Shown in pieces: positions 19,366-29,310 of a stretch of 64,000 nt of DNA. This DNA is from Devosia rhodophyticola (GTDB taxonomy: Bacteria; Pseudomonadota; Alphaproteobacteria; Rhizobiales; Devosiaceae). The position numbers and the translations under genes are program-made. The DNA lies in assembly GCF_028816475.1 (NCBI RefSeq), contig NZ_CP118247.1, positions 682,001 through 746,000 of the forward strand, in the 5' to 3' direction. Position 1 is the stretch's first letter. Every line of letters starts with the position of its first letter. The notes below the pieces were generated by a model. The model had not been told where the DNA came from, ran no database searches, and was given only the letters and a program-made list of their open reading frames with translations.

Positions 19366-19850
19366 CCCCGGGCTCGACCCGGGGTCCATCGTGACGTTTT
19401 TCCGCTCGCCAGATCGCCTGTCGACCCGCGATTGCGTCTTCTCACAATAGCTCCCCGCTTTCGCGGGGATGACACGCAGTGGTGGATGGCGCTTGGGAAG
19501 AAGCCTGTGTCGCGACACTCCCCGCCATCCCCCTCACCAGTTGTCACCCCGGGCCTGACCCGGGGTCCATCGTGACATTTGCCCACTCGACCAGATCGCC
19601 TGTCGACCCGCGATCGCGTCTTCTCACAATAGCTCCCCGCTTTCGCGGGGATGACACGCAGTGGTGGATGGCGCTTGGGAAGAAGCCTGTGTCGCGACAC
19701 TCCCCGCCATCTCCCCTCACCGGCTGTCACCCCGGGCCTGACCCGGGGCCCATCGTGACATTTGCCCACTCGACCAGATCGCCTGTCGACCCGCGATCGC
19801 GTGTTCTCACAATGGATCCCCACTTTCGCGGGGATGACACTCTGGGTTTG
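19366..19850. repeat. Tandem REP-like palindromic units, period about 181-183 bp, 2.6 copies
   Basis: Three units start at 19366, 19547 and 19730. Each begins with a G/C palindrome (CCCCGGG-5 nt-CCCGGGG at 19366-19384, 19547-19565 and 19730-19748). About 70 bases later comes a second palindrome, CCCCGC-TTTC-GCGGGG, at 19453-19468 and 19635-19650; in the third copy (about 19818-19833) one arm base is changed. The third unit ends soon after. Spacer text between the palindromes is nearly identical between units. Such palindromes resemble dispersed REP-type elements found in many alphaproteobacterial genomes. Open frames crossing the repeats look fortuitous. Confidence 0.85.
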
Positions 19851-20316
19851 GAGGACTCTCGGGGAACAGTCACCAACTCCAAAAACCAAAAAACAAAAAA
19901 CAAAAGATATCCCCGCCCCCTCACCACTCCCGCATAATCCATCCCAGCCCTGCGCCAGAGCGCGATCATGACGAGTGATGAGTGCGGGGTGGTCGGGGGT
20001 CCGAAGTCGTTTGGGCCCAGGTTCTATTTTGGTGCCCCGTTATCTTCCCTCGCCGGGATAACGTTGAGCGCTGCAGCGCCAAGACAGGTGCAGCGACAAC
20101 GCGGGATCATGGCCGTTACCCGCCAAGCGCCTCTATGGAATAAAAAATCCGGTCGCTGGGGCGAGACCTGGTCTCACTCAAAACTGCGGAAGACCCGCGA
20201 CGAGACAAGGTCTCGCCCTGGCCGCTCAACGCGGCAAAATTTTGGGGATCAACCGGCGGCCCGCTTGTGGCCAACCGGGGCTTTGGCGCGACCAATTGAG
20301 CCGCGCCAATATATTT
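19851..20316. other. Gene-free stretch between the repeats and the SulP gene
   Basis: No convincing gene or RNA is visible. Around 19880-19910 there is an A-rich, low-complexity tract. A 10-base inverted repeat, GGCGAGACCT (20160-20169) and AGGTCTCGCC (20208-20217), brackets 38 bases; it lies 100-160 bases past the SulP stop and could form a stem in the SulP transcript 3' region, but no T run accompanies it. Confidence 0.5.
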
Positions 20317-21801
20317 TCAGTGCTGGAACATGCGTTCGAGCGCACCGGGTTCATTATGGGTGGCCAATTCATCCATGATGGTGGTGCTGGCCTCGTTCAT
20401 GCCAATGATCTGAGCCTCAACCCCTTCGCGGCGGAATTTGAGCACCGCCATATCGATGGCGCCGACCCCCGTCAGGTCCCAGATATGAGCATTGGACACG
20501 TCGATCTTGGCGCGTTCAATGGGTTCCTTGAAATTGAAGGCCTTGAGAAAATCTTCGGCCGAGGCGAAAAACACCTGGCCTTCGATCACATAGGTCCGCT
20601 CGCGGCCATCTTCCGAAAGGAGGGATTTGACACGGAAAATCTGTGCCACTTTCCAGGCAAAGAACAGGGCTGACAGCAACACGCCGACGCCGACGCCCAG
20701 CGCCAGATTATGCGTGCCGACGACGGTGGCAACCGTTGCCAGCATGACGAGGCTGGACCGACGCGGATGCTTGCGCAGATCGGTGAATGATTTCCAGTTG
20801 AAGGTGCCAATCGAAACCATGATCATGATGGCCACGAGAGCGGGCATCGGGATGATGGCCACCCAATCACCAAGAACCAGCAGCAGAAACAGCAGGAATG
20901 CACCAGCAACAAAGGTCGACAACCGATTGCGCCCGCCCGATTTGATGTTGATCACCGACTGCCCGATCATGGCGCAACCGGCCATGCCACCGAGGAACCC
21001 GGTGAAGAAATTGGCAACACCCTGCCCCATACACTCGCGGTTCTTGTCGCTGTCGGTATCGGTCATCTGATCAACAATCGAAGCAGTCAGCAGGCTCTCG
21101 AGCAATCCGACCGCCGCCACCCCAATCGAATAGGGCAAAATGATCCAGAGCGTTTCAAGCGTGAATGGCACATTGGGGATCAGAAAAGTCGGCAGCGCCG
21201 ATGGCAGTTCGCCCAGGTCCCCGACCATGCGGATATCGGGCTGCAAAATCACAGTCAGGATGGTCAGAACGATGATGCTGACCAACGGCGAGGGCACAAG
21301 CTTTGTCAGGCGTGGAAACAGGTAAATGATCGCCAGACCGCCACCAACCATGGCATAGGTCTGCCACGACTGGCCGATCAATTCGGGCAACTGCGCCATG
21401 AAGATGAGAATAGCCAGCGCGTTGACAAAGCCGGTCATGACCGAGCGCGACACGAACCGCATGACGTTGCCGAGTTTCATATATCCGGCCAGCACCTGGA
21501 TCATGCCGGCCAGAATCGTGGCTGCCAGGAGATACTCAAGCCCGTGGTCGCGTACCAGCGATCCCATCAGCACGGCGGTTGCCGCCGTTGCCGCCGAAAT
21601 CATCCCGGGACGGCCACCGGTAAATGAAATGATGATGGCAATGGTAAAGGAAGCATAGAGCCCGACCTTTGGATCCACCCCGGCAATAAGGGAGAAGCCG
21701 ATAGCTTCCGGGATTAGCGCCATGGCCACCACCATGCCCGCAAGCACGTCGCCGCGGATGTTGGAAAGCCAGTTGAGGCGGAAGGATTCGATATAATTCA
21801 T
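20317..21801 (-). CDS. SulP family anion transporter with STAS domain
   Basis: Sulfate permease/SLC26-type transporter of about 494 residues with some 10-12 membrane helices. Conserved stretches include [26 protein letters not shown] near the N-terminus, split here only by reading position, and [22 protein letters not shown] cytoplasmic STAS domain occupies the last 110 or so residues ([20 protein letters not shown]). ATG at 21801 ([12 protein letters not shown]) gives the normal N-terminus; the frame is open upstream without similarity. The ion carried (sulfate, bicarbonate or other) is unknown. Confidence 0.9.
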   Translation of the reverse strand: MNYIESFRLNWLSNIRGDVLAGMVVAMALIPEAIGFSLIAGVDPKVGLYASFTIAIIISFTGGRPGMISAATAATAVLMGSLVRDHGLEYLLAATILAGMIQVLAGYMKLGNVMRFVSRSVMTGFVNALAILIFMAQLPELIGQSWQTYAMVGGGLAIIYLFPRLTKLVPSPLVSIIVLTILTVILQPDIRMVGDLGELPSALPTFLIPNVPFTLETLWIILPYSIGVAAVGLLESLLTASIVDQMTDTDSDKNRECMGQGVANFFTGFLGGMAGCAMIGQSVINIKSGGRNRLSTFVAGAFLLFLLLVLGDWVAIIPMPALVAIMIMVSIGTFNWKSFTDLRKHPRRSSLVMLATVATVVGTHNLALGVGVGVLLSALFFAWKVAQIFRVKSLLSEDGRERTYVIEGQVFFASAEDFLKAFNFKEPIERAKIDVSNAHIWDLTGVGAIDMAVLKFRREGVEAQIIGMNEASTTIMDELATHNEPGALERMFQH

Positions 21802-22260
21802 AAGCGAGGTCCAGACAGCATGATTGGACTGGTTGCGCCACTTATTGGCGAAGCCGGCCCGACAAGGCGGTATACTTGCTGATTTATCCGGCGGATTGGC
21901 GGCCGGAAGAGCCACCCGGGGTTGCACCGGGTCCGATGAGTTGCGCCCTTTTGCCCTGTTAACTCAAAAAAGGCAAGTCCGGCTGGGACAGTTCAAGTCC
22001 AAACCGCGCCAAAAGGCACTGCACTATTGTATTTTTTGACAGATTGCCCATATCAACGTCGAAGACGTGAGGCTGGTGCGTTGGATGAATTGTTCCAGTT
22101 CACAAAGCAGCCGAGATGCTATAAGAAGCGCTTACCTCGAATTTTTGCGTGAGGGTGGTCTCTGGGGGAACCCGGTTGCCACATCAGCAATTACCTCAAT
22201 ATGCCCCTGCGAGCCCGGCCGAACAATTCGGCCTCTCAAGGCGGCTGCTCAGGAGCCCGT
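21802..22260. other. Intergenic region between the SulP gene and infA
   Basis: 459 bases without a supported gene. It should hold divergent promoters for SulP and infA. A weak infA candidate is TTCACA (22099-22104) with TATAAG (22120-22125), but the 15-base spacing is short. AGGAGC at about 22250-22255 is the infA ribosome binding site. Nothing else stands out. Confidence 0.4.
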
Positions 22261-22479
22261 ATGGCCAAAGAAGACGTACTCGAATTTCCGGGCGTTGTGA
22301 CCGAATTGCTTCCCAATGCGACTTTCCGGGTCAAGTTGGAAAACGATCACGAGATCATCGCCCACACCGCTGGCAAACTGCGCAAGAACCGCATTCGCGT
22401 TCTGGCAGGCGACAAGGTATTGTGCGAGATGACTCCGTACGATCTGACCAAGGGTCGCCTTACCTACCGCTTCCGCTAA
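22261..22479 (+). CDS. infA: Translation initiation factor IF-1
   Basis: 72-residue OB-fold protein, the standard length, binding the ribosomal A site during initiation. [30 protein letters not shown] and the ending [11 protein letters not shown] are near-canonical for alphaproteobacteria. AGGAGC sits directly upstream of ATG 22261. In many Rhizobiales maf follows infA; here a DHA2 transporter lies convergent instead. Confidence 0.98.
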   Translation: MAKEDVLEFPGVVTELLPNATFRVKLENDHEIIAHTAGKLRKNRIRVLAGDKVLCEMTPYDLTKGRLTYRFR

Positions 22480-22516
22480 ACCGGTCGGTGACGGGCGCCA
22501 GATGCGCCCCGCCGCA

Positions 22517-24004
22517 TTAATGGCCTGGGCCTGGGCCATGGGCAGGATCGCCTTCGGGCTTTCTGACAAAGCAGGCACCCACTACTGCAAACAGGGAAAT
22601 GATCGCGCCGCATAAGAAGGCGGCGCGAATGCCACCCGCGGCCGCCGCAATTGGCTCGGCCCCACCATTGGACAGATTGATTGTTTGCGCTGTCATCAGC
22701 GCCACAAACAAGGCCGTCCCGGCAGCCCCAGCGACCTGCTGGGTGGTGCCGATCATGGCGCTGCCGTGAGAATAAAGGTGCGGCGGCAGCGATCCAAGGC
22801 TGGCGCTGAACAGCGGGGTAAACATCAGCCCCAGACCAAGGCTAAGCACCAGATGCGCACCCAGCAACACAACAATGCTGGTATCCTGACTGACGGTCGT
22901 GAACACCCACATCACCGCGCTTACCAGAATCGCGCCCGGGACAACGAGAACGGTTGGGCCATGACGATCATAAAGCCTGCCAACATAGGGCGCGCATAAC
23001 CCCATGGCCAAACCGCCCGGCAACAGCATAAGGCCGGTTTGCAGGGTGGTCAGACCGACGACATTCTGCAGATAGATCGGCAACAGGATCATCACGCCAA
23101 ACAGGGCCAGCATCAGCACCGCCATCATGGCGACCGAAACCGAAAAGTTGGTGATGTTGAGTGTGCGCAGATCCAGCAGGGCCGCTTCGCGCTTTTGCAA
23201 CGATATCTGCCGCAGAACGAAAATTACGACCACCGAGGCTCCAACGACAATCGGTATCCAGGCAGAGAGCGCTCCCCCCTCGCCCGCCCCGGCCTCGCCA
23301 ACGCCGCTCAACCCATAGACCAATCCGCCAAAACCGATGGCGGCCAGAATGACCGAGAGTACATCGATCGGGGCGGCGCGAGGCGTCGACACATTGCGAA
23401 TTTTAGAAGCACCCAGCGCCAACGCACCCAAGGCAATGGGCAGAACAAGAATGAACATCCAGCGCCAATCGAGAACGCTCAGGATCAGGCCGGAAATCGT
23501 TGGCCCGATGGCAGGCGCTACCGAGATGACAATCGAGATATTGCCCATCGTCTTGCCCCGCGATTCGGACGGCACAAGATGCATGACCGTTGTCATCAGC
23601 AACGGCATCATGATTGCCGTGCCGCTGGCCTGAACAACCCGCCCGACCAGGAGTGAAGCAAAGCCGGGCGATGCGGCGCAGATCAGCGTGCCTGCACTAA
23701 ACAGGGACATGGCCAAAATGAAGACGGGGCGCGTATTAAACCGTTGCAGCAAATAGCCGGTAACCGGAATCACAACGGCCATAGTCAGCATGAAGGCCGC
23801 TGTCAGCCATTGGGCCGAACTTGCTGGAATATCCAACGCGACCATCAGACGTGGCAGGGCGACGCTCATGATGGTTTCATTGAGAATGACCACGAACGCC
23901 GACACCAGCAGCAACGAAATTACCAGTCTATTGCGCGCACCGATTTCCTGCTGGTTCAGTTCGGGCATCACCGTTTCGGGGTTCATAGCGGATTCGATGC
24001 TCAT
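22517..24004 (-). CDS. DHA2 family multidrug efflux MFS transporter
   Basis: Drug:H+ antiporter-2 type MFS protein (EmrB/QacA-like) of 495 residues, about 14 membrane helices. Visible motifs are LNETIMSVALPRLM in helix 1, VTGYLLQRFNTRPVF after helix 2 (motif A region), and SGTAIMMPLLMTTV with GNISIVISVAPAIGPTISG (antiporter motif C) further on. No TetR or MarR regulator gene is adjacent, and no EmrA-like partner is seen. Substrate not determinable. Confidence 0.88.
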   Translation of the reverse strand: MSIESAMNPETVMPELNQQEIGARNRLVISLLLVSAFVVILNETIMSVALPRLMVALDIPASSAQWLTAAFMLTMAVVIPVTGYLLQRFNTRPVFILAMSLFSAGTLICAASPGFASLLVGRVVQASGTAIMMPLLMTTVMHLVPSESRGKTMGNISIVISVAPAIGPTISGLILSVLDWRWMFILVLPIALGALALGASKIRNVSTPRAAPIDVLSVILAAIGFGGLVYGLSGVGEAGAGEGGALSAWIPIVVGASVVVIFVLRQISLQKREAALLDLRTLNITNFSVSVAMMAVLMLALFGVMILLPIYLQNVVGLTTLQTGLMLLPGGLAMGLCAPYVGRLYDRHGPTVLVVPGAILVSAVMWVFTTVSQDTSIVVLLGAHLVLSLGLGLMFTPLFSASLGSLPPHLYSHGSAMIGTTQQVAGAAGTALFVALMTAQTINLSNGGAEPIAAAAGGIRAAFLCGAIISLFAVVGACFVRKPEGDPAHGPGPGH

Positions 24005-24224
24005 GGGATCCTATCGAGAGTTCGTTGCCAATTCTTGCGCTGAGTGCGCACAAGGGGCGATCACATCTGCTTTCTTGCAGACTTTGTCAATCAGGGTCTC
24101 CCCGCTCAGCGTCGCGCTCCACTGAGAGCTATAGTTCTTGTTTTGTTCTCGTGCAACTGTTAAAAGTTGATGGACGTTAACCGTGAAACGATTCGAAATT
24201 GTGTCACGCCGCAGGAGAGCAGAC

Positions 24225-25373
24225 ATGGCCCTCTATCAGGCCCCATCCTTTGAAGCATTGGAACGTTTGAGTTTGAGCCGGGACGCGGATCTGGCGCGGC
24301 GGGAGCTTGTTGATCCGACGCGCAATCGCGGCCGTGGGGCGCAATCCAACCGTACAGGGCGATTCGAAAAGGTCAGCCGGGAAGGTTTTGACGATGGCTG
24401 GAGCAGTGTCGAGCCCCTGCCCCTTTTTGAAACTGTTGAACATCTGGAACGCGCCAAATCGATCATCACGGCCAACGACAGTCCTGATATCAATTTTGAA
24501 CGCTCGATCAATGCCTACCGGGGTTGCGAGCATGGCTGCTCCTATTGTTTCGCGCGTCCCTCTCATGCCTATCTCGGCCATTCCGCCGGCATTGAGTTCG
24601 AGCGCGACATTTACGTCAAGACAAACGCTGTAGAAGCATTGCGTGCCGAATTGGGGGCGAAGAACTACAAGGTCAAGCCGATTGCCATGGGAACCAACAC
24701 GGATCCTTACCAACTGGCTGAACGCACGCACAAACTGACCCGTGGGATTTTGGAAGTTTTTCTGGAAACCAGGCATCCGACCATGATCACTACCAAGTCT
24801 GCTCTGATTGTGCGCGATCTGGATCTATTGAGTGAACTGGCCAAACACGGACTGGTCAAGGTTGGCATTTCAATGACCTCGATGGATCACAAGCTCAGCC
24901 GGAAAATGGAGCCGCGGGCCTCAAGCCCGGCACGACGGCTAGAGGCTATCAGACTGTTGAGCGAGGCGGGCATTCCCGTTGCCGTTTTGGCTTCACCGAT
25001 GATTCCGGCAATCAACGATATGGAGCTTGAGCGGATATTGGACGCTACGGCGGCGCAGGGCGCCCGAGGTGCGGCAATGATTCTGCTGCGTTTGCCGGGT
25101 GAAGTGCGCGATGTATTCCGTGAATGGCTGTTGCGCCATTTTCCGGATCGGGTACGCCACGTACTATCGCTGGTCCGAGATACGCGCGGAGGACAAGACA
25201 ATGATTCCCGTTTCGGCAGTCGGATGCGCGGAGAAGGCGCCTACGCCACCTTGTTGCGCCAGCGGTTTGAAAAGGCGCGCGCCCGCTATGGGTTGGACCA
25301 GAAGTTGCCAGCCCTGCGTTCAGATCTGTTCGAGCCCCCGCGTCTGGAGGACCGACAGATGAGCTTATTTTAG
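24225..25373 (+). CDS. PA0069 family radical SAM protein
   Basis: Radical SAM protein of about 382 residues related to spore photoproduct lyase-like enzymes. The cluster motif is CEHGCSYC (Cx3Cx2C) in NAYRGCEHGCSYCFARPSHAYLG, split across the active-site loop. ATG at 24225 is chosen because of CAGGAGAGC just upstream; an in-frame GTG at 24183 lacks this. The gene-order radical SAM, rnhB, ccrM is recurrent in Rhizobiales. The reaction of this subfamily is not established. Confidence 0.88.
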   Translation: MALYQAPSFEALERLSLSRDADLARRELVDPTRNRGRGAQSNRTGRFEKVSREGFDDGWSSVEPLPLFETVEHLERAKSIITANDSPDINFERSINAYRGCEHGCSYCFARPSHAYLGHSAGIEFERDIYVKTNAVEALRAELGAKNYKVKPIAMGTNTDPYQLAERTHKLTRGILEVFLETRHPTMITTKSALIVRDLDLLSELAKHGLVKVGISMTSMDHKLSRKMEPRASSPARRLEAIRLLSEAGIPVAVLASPMIPAINDMELERILDATAAQGARGAAMILLRLPGEVRDVFREWLLRHFPDRVRHVLSLVRDTRGGQDNDSRFGSRMRGEGAYATLLRQRFEKARARYGLDQKLPALRSDLFEPPRLEDRQMSLF

Positions 25374-25380
25374 GTTGCGG

Positions 25381-25953
25381 TTAGTATTGGGCAAGCTTAC
25401 GGGCATAGCTGGCCATAAAATCAAGTGAGGCTGTGACGCCGCGCAGTGAGAAATGAATGTCGCGGTCATCACTTTTCTCGCCGGTTATCGGCAGCGAGAC
25501 TGTTAGAGTATTGCGCGCCTTCATGGCCGCGAGCAGGACATCGCGTTGTAAGCGATTGGCGACATAATATTGGTTGGCAGTATTGTAGCGAATTTCCAGG
25601 TCCAGCGTGAAGTCGAGGCTGATTGACGTCTCACCACCAATTTTGATCTGCATGGGCCGGGTGGGATCGACATCTGTGTCGTCTGTGGCGGCTGCGGTAA
25701 AGGCGATATCCAGCGCCCCGGTCAATCGGTTCAGCAGCAAGGTCAGTTTGTAAGCGGGTAAATTGGCTGCATTGAGTACCGTAGAACCGGTACTGGCAAA
25801 GCAGGAAAAGCCGTAGAAAGTGTCGGCATTCTCATCGATTGTATCGGGACATGCCGCCAGCCAGTCCTGATTATATTCTCGCCATTCTCCGTAAGGGTGG
25901 TGGAATGGCTGGGCAACGGACGACTGGCTGAACGTCATCAGAAGCCCTATCAT
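25381..25953 (-). CDS. Putative secreted protein of unknown function
   Basis: 190-residue product with a short hydrophobic N-terminus ending near SSVAQP, consistent with export. Two cysteines are in ACPDT and GFSCFAST. The rest is mixed with no motif I recognise. The signal region looks clipped, so the true start may be upstream or affected by a base error; another frame offers an ATG about 25 bases upstream. Convergent with the radical SAM gene and divergent from rnhB. Confidence 0.6.
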   Translation of the reverse strand: MIGLLMTFSQSSVAQPFHHPYGEWREYNQDWLAACPDTIDENADTFYGFSCFASTGSTVLNAANLPAYKLTLLLNRLTGALDIAFTAAATDDTDVDPTRPMQIKIGGETSISLDFTLDLEIRYNTANQYYVANRLQRDVLLAAMKARNTLTVSLPITGEKSDDRDIHFSLRGVTASLDFMASYARKLAQY

Positions 25954-26066
25954 CCATCCGATTCTGAATTGTTGACATTCACCTATCCCGCATCGGCTAT
26001 TGCTCTGCCTTGGTTTACATCAACGATAACCCAGTGCCTGACAATTCCCAAACGGACGCGTTCGTT

Positions 26067-26738
26067 ATGAAAACGAAACTTCAACGAACAACCAAGCAGT
26101 CGACGCCTGTTGCCCTTCCCGATTATTCCAATGAGGCCAGCGCTATAGGGTTGGGCGCCCGGGTAGTTGCGGGGGTTGATGAAGCGGGACGCGGGCCGTT
26201 GGCGGGACCCGTCGTGGTTTCGGCAGTCGTGCTCGACGCAGCCAATATTCCGGTTGGCCTCAATGATTCAAAAAAACTTACGGCCCAACGCCGCGAAGAG
26301 CTGTTTACCCAAATCGTTGAGACGGCAATGGTCAGCATCATCGTCGCGCCCCCCGAGTTGATTGCGCGCCGAAATATCCGGGGCGCGACCTTGTGGGCTA
26401 TGCGGCAGGCCGCACTGGGACTGTGCCGAAGCCCTGATCTGGTGCTCGTCGACGGTCGCGATATTCCGCCTGGCCTGCCGTGTCGGGGGGCAGCACTGAT
26501 CGGTGGCGATGGGCGCAGTGTGTCTATCGCGGCGGCGTCAATCGTGGCCAAGGTTACCCGAGACCGCATGTGCCGGATCATGGATTGCGATGCGCCGCAG
26601 TTCGGCTTTTCCGGGCACAAGGGCTATGGCACGCCCCAGCATATGGCGGCGCTCGGCGCCCATGGTCCATGCCGCCATCATCGGGCCGATTTCGCCCCTG
26701 TTGCCCAAGCCCGTTTTGATTTCATCGAAGCGGATTGA
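26067..26738 (+). CDS. rnhB: Ribonuclease HII
   Basis: Removes RNA from RNA-DNA hybrids and incises at single ribonucleotides. About 223 residues from ATG 26067 (earlier in-frame codons exist but add no family sequence). Motifs GVDEAGRGPLAGPVV (catalytic Asp-Glu), NDSKKLTAQRRE, VDGR, SIAAASIVAKVTRDR and HKGYGTPQH are all present. ccrM follows 92 bases later. Confidence 0.95.
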   Translation: MKTKLQRTTKQSTPVALPDYSNEASAIGLGARVVAGVDEAGRGPLAGPVVVSAVVLDAANIPVGLNDSKKLTAQRREELFTQIVETAMVSIIVAPPELIARRNIRGATLWAMRQAALGLCRSPDLVLVDGRDIPPGLPCRGAALIGGDGRSVSIAAASIVAKVTRDRMCRIMDCDAPQFGFSGHKGYGTPQHMAALGAHGPCRHHRADFAPVAQARFDFIEAD

Positions 26739-26826
26739 GTCTTTAACCTATCGCTAACCAATTGGATTAGTTCATCTTTAACCCTAACCCCGTACAACGG
26801 AATTGTTAGTACTGCGTTAGGGTTAA
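26737..26826 (+). promoter_or_regulatory. ccrM upstream region with CtrA-like half-boxes and a GANTC site
   Basis: A GAGTC methylation site lies at 26737-26741. TTAA-N7-CTAAC spans 26743-26758, and TTAG-N7-TTAG (reverse complement CTAA-N7-CTAA) spans 26806-26820. These resemble the CtrA consensus TTAA-N7-TTAA with one or two mismatches. In Caulobacter ccrM is activated by CtrA and its leader carries GANTC sites; a similar circuit here is inference from motifs. Confidence 0.4.
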
Positions 26827-26830
26827 GTAG

Positions 26831-27964
<1,134 letters not shown>

Positions 27965-27997
27965 TTTTGATCTCCAGTCAGTCAAGGCTCAAACTAA

Positions 27998-28023
27998 CCG
28001 CCGGTTTGCCCCGGCGGTTTTTT
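27998..28023 (+). terminator. Rho-independent terminator after ccrM
   Basis: Stem CCGCCGG (27998-28004) pairs with CCGGCGG (28011-28017) and is followed by six T residues. It lies 34 bases past the ccrM stop. A nearly identical hairpin with the same flank occurs at 28600-28626. Confidence 0.88.
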
Positions 28024-28038
28024 GCGTCTGAGGCAGGC

Positions 28039-28079
28039 TTGACGAAACCCCTCCAAATCTACTAGAACATATCAGGAAC
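28039..28079 (+). promoter_or_regulatory. Candidate SOS promoter with LexA-type box
   Basis: TTGACG (28039-28044) and TAGAAC (28063-28068) form a -35/-10 pair with 18-base spacing. GAAC-N7-GAAC at 28065-28079 overlaps the -10. Direct GAAC-N7-GAAC (GTTC-N7-GTTC on the other strand) is the established alphaproteobacterial LexA operator. The downstream gene begins at 28140. Binding is predicted from sequence only. Confidence 0.6.
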
Positions 28080-28086
28080 ACATCAA

Positions 28087-28101
28087 GGTTAAGTCTTAAC
28101 C
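28087..28101. promoter_or_regulatory. 15-bp perfect palindrome, possible operator
   Basis: GGTTAAG-T-CTTAACC lies just downstream of the predicted transcription start of the GFA-family gene and 38 bases before its start codon. Symmetry and position suggest a regulator site. Its TTAA cores also resemble CtrA half-sites but at the wrong spacing. Confidence 0.4.
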
Positions 28102-28139
28102 GAACTGATCTTAGTTGTGCGCTCGACAAGGGGAAATGA

Positions 28140-28502
28140 GTGGTGTCGGAAGAAAAATTCCATGGAAGTTGTCAATGTGGTGCGGTTGAGTATGAGGTCA
28201 TTGGGCTCAATTTGACGCAGACCGTCACCTGCAATTGTTCGCGATGCCAGCGGTTGGGATCAGTTTTGGCATTTGCGCCCCGGTCGAATTTTTCGTTGCT
28301 AAAGGGTCAGGAAGCCCTCAGCGAATATTTGTTCAACAAGAAGGCGATCAGGCATCAGTTCTGCAAGGTTTGTGGCATCCAAAGTTTCAGTTTCGGCGCA
28401 ACCCCCGATGGCGGCGAGATGGTGGCCGTCAATGTGAATACGCTTGACGACGTCGATCCACGCAAACTGTCGTCCACCCACGCGGATGGGCGGTCTTATT
28501 AG
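28140..28502 (+). CDS. GFA/CENP-V domain protein (glutathione-dependent formaldehyde-activating enzyme-like)
   Basis: 120-residue zinc-binding protein with the family cysteines in GSCQCGAVEYEV, CNCSRCQRLG and QFCKVCGIQSF. Starts with GTG at 28140 or 28143, after AAGGGGA at 28128-28134. Members bind two zinc ions; some act on S-hydroxymethylglutathione, most are uncharacterised. The LexA-like promoter upstream would put it in the damage response, which is unusual for the family. Flanked on both sides by near-identical terminators. Confidence 0.88.
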   Translation: MVSEEKFHGSCQCGAVEYEVIGLNLTQTVTCNCSRCQRLGSVLAFAPRSNFSLLKGQEALSEYLFNKKAIRHQFCKVCGIQSFSFGATPDGGEMVAVNVNTLDDVDPRKLSSTHADGRSY

Positions 28503-28806
28503 GGTATCGCAGGAAAGCCCGGGCAGGCCAATGATCCGCAGACCGCGGCAAGGTAATGCCGCCTGACTTCGACCTCCAATGTGTTCAGGCTCGAACTAGC
28601 CGCCGGTTTGCCCCGGCGGCGTTTTTGTTGGTCGGGACCCTGAGGCTGTCTGCGGCAACGTTGGTTGCGGTTACCTACTTGTGGAGCCTTTAACCTTAAT
28701 GATTTCCAGTGTGATCACTTTTTCGTCGCGGATAAAATTCCTGTTCCGCAATTAACGACATCTGAAGTTTTGAAGAGCAAGTTGGGATTCAATTAGGAGT
28801 ATTATC
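28503..28806. other. Intergenic region between the GFA-family gene and the molybdopterin-fold gene
   Basis: 304 bases without a gene. It contains the terminator at 28600-28626 and an AT-richer stretch from 28680 that should hold the promoter of the gene at 28807. TTTAACCTTAAT at about 28690 is noted but does not fit a known operator spacing. Confidence 0.5.
28600..28626 (+). terminator. Terminator after the GFA-family gene, duplicate of the ccrM terminator
   Basis: Stem CCGCCGG (28600-28606) pairs with CCGGCGG (28613-28619), followed by CG and five T residues. About 40 bases upstream of the stem also match the region upstream of the hairpin at 27998 (shared GGCTC-AACTA), so the whole module is repeated. 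Confidence 0.8.
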
Positions 28807-29307
28807 ATGGACGTTTCACGCCGAGTTGCCAGTCTGTTTGTTGCGGCATGCTGCACGCTAGCACCCGTGGTTGTGGCTCAGGCCGCCGAAGCAGAATTGC
28901 CCACGCTCAAGGTTGAAGGTCCATCTGCCGGGTCGGCGGTTTCCATCACATTTGACCGCGATGAGCTTGAGGCGATCGGAATGGTATCGGTCAAAACATC
29001 GACGCCATGGAACGAAGGTGTGGTCGATTTTGAAGGTGTGCCGATGGTGAGTCTGCTTGAGAAGGCGGGTGTCAGCGGCACTACGGCGACAATTATCGCC
29101 TTGAACGACTATAGCGTCGACATCCCTATGGAAGATTTTTCGCAATTCAACGTTATTTTGGCCGTCAAGCGCAATGGCGATTATATGCCGGTGAACGATC
29201 AGGGGCCGTTTTTTGTCATCTATCCATTTGACAGCGATCCAGCCCTGCAGGGTCAACCCTACCATGGCCGCGCTGTCTGGCAGGTAAAACAGATCTCGGT
29301 CGAGTAG
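28807..29307 (+). CDS. Small periplasmic molybdopterin-oxidoreductase-fold protein
   Basis: 166 residues with a signal peptide (SLFVAACCTLAPVVVAQAAEA). The mature part resembles the small Oxidored_molyb-fold proteins (TFDRDELEAIGMVSVKT, FEGVPMVSLLEKAGV, DYSVDIPMEDF, PYHGRAVWQVKQI). The mature chain contains no cysteine, so it lacks the ligand that sulfite-oxidase-type enzymes use for molybdenum; a sensory or binding role is more plausible. Four bases separate its stop from the corrected start of the GGDEF-EAL gene, so the two are probably one operon. Start ATG 28807 follows TAGGAG. Confidence 0.78.
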   Translation: MDVSRRVASLFVAACCTLAPVVVAQAAEAELPTLKVEGPSAGSAVSITFDRDELEAIGMVSVKTSTPWNEGVVDFEGVPMVSLLEKAGVSGTTATIIALNDYSVDIPMEDFSQFNVILAVKRNGDYMPVNDQGPFFVIYPFDSDPALQGQPYHGRAVWQVKQISVE

Positions 29308-29310
29308 TCA

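Noticed and set aside
19366-19850. CRISPR array or protein-coding ORFs in the repeat region
   Set aside because: The period is 181-183 bp with only 2.6 copies, and the text between palindromes is repeated rather than unique, unlike CRISPR spacers. The ORFs across it (up to about 196 codons) just follow the repeat and show no domain.
24011-24226. 71-codon minus-strand ORF upstream of the DHA2 transporter as a TetR-type regulator
   Set aside because: No helix-turn-helix or TetR-like sequence could be seen, and the length is too short. The stretch is better read as promoter region.
25972-26000. Promoter for rnhB at TTGACA (25972-25977)
   Set aside because: No acceptable -10 element appears at 16-18 bases, so the match to TTGACA alone was not considered enough.
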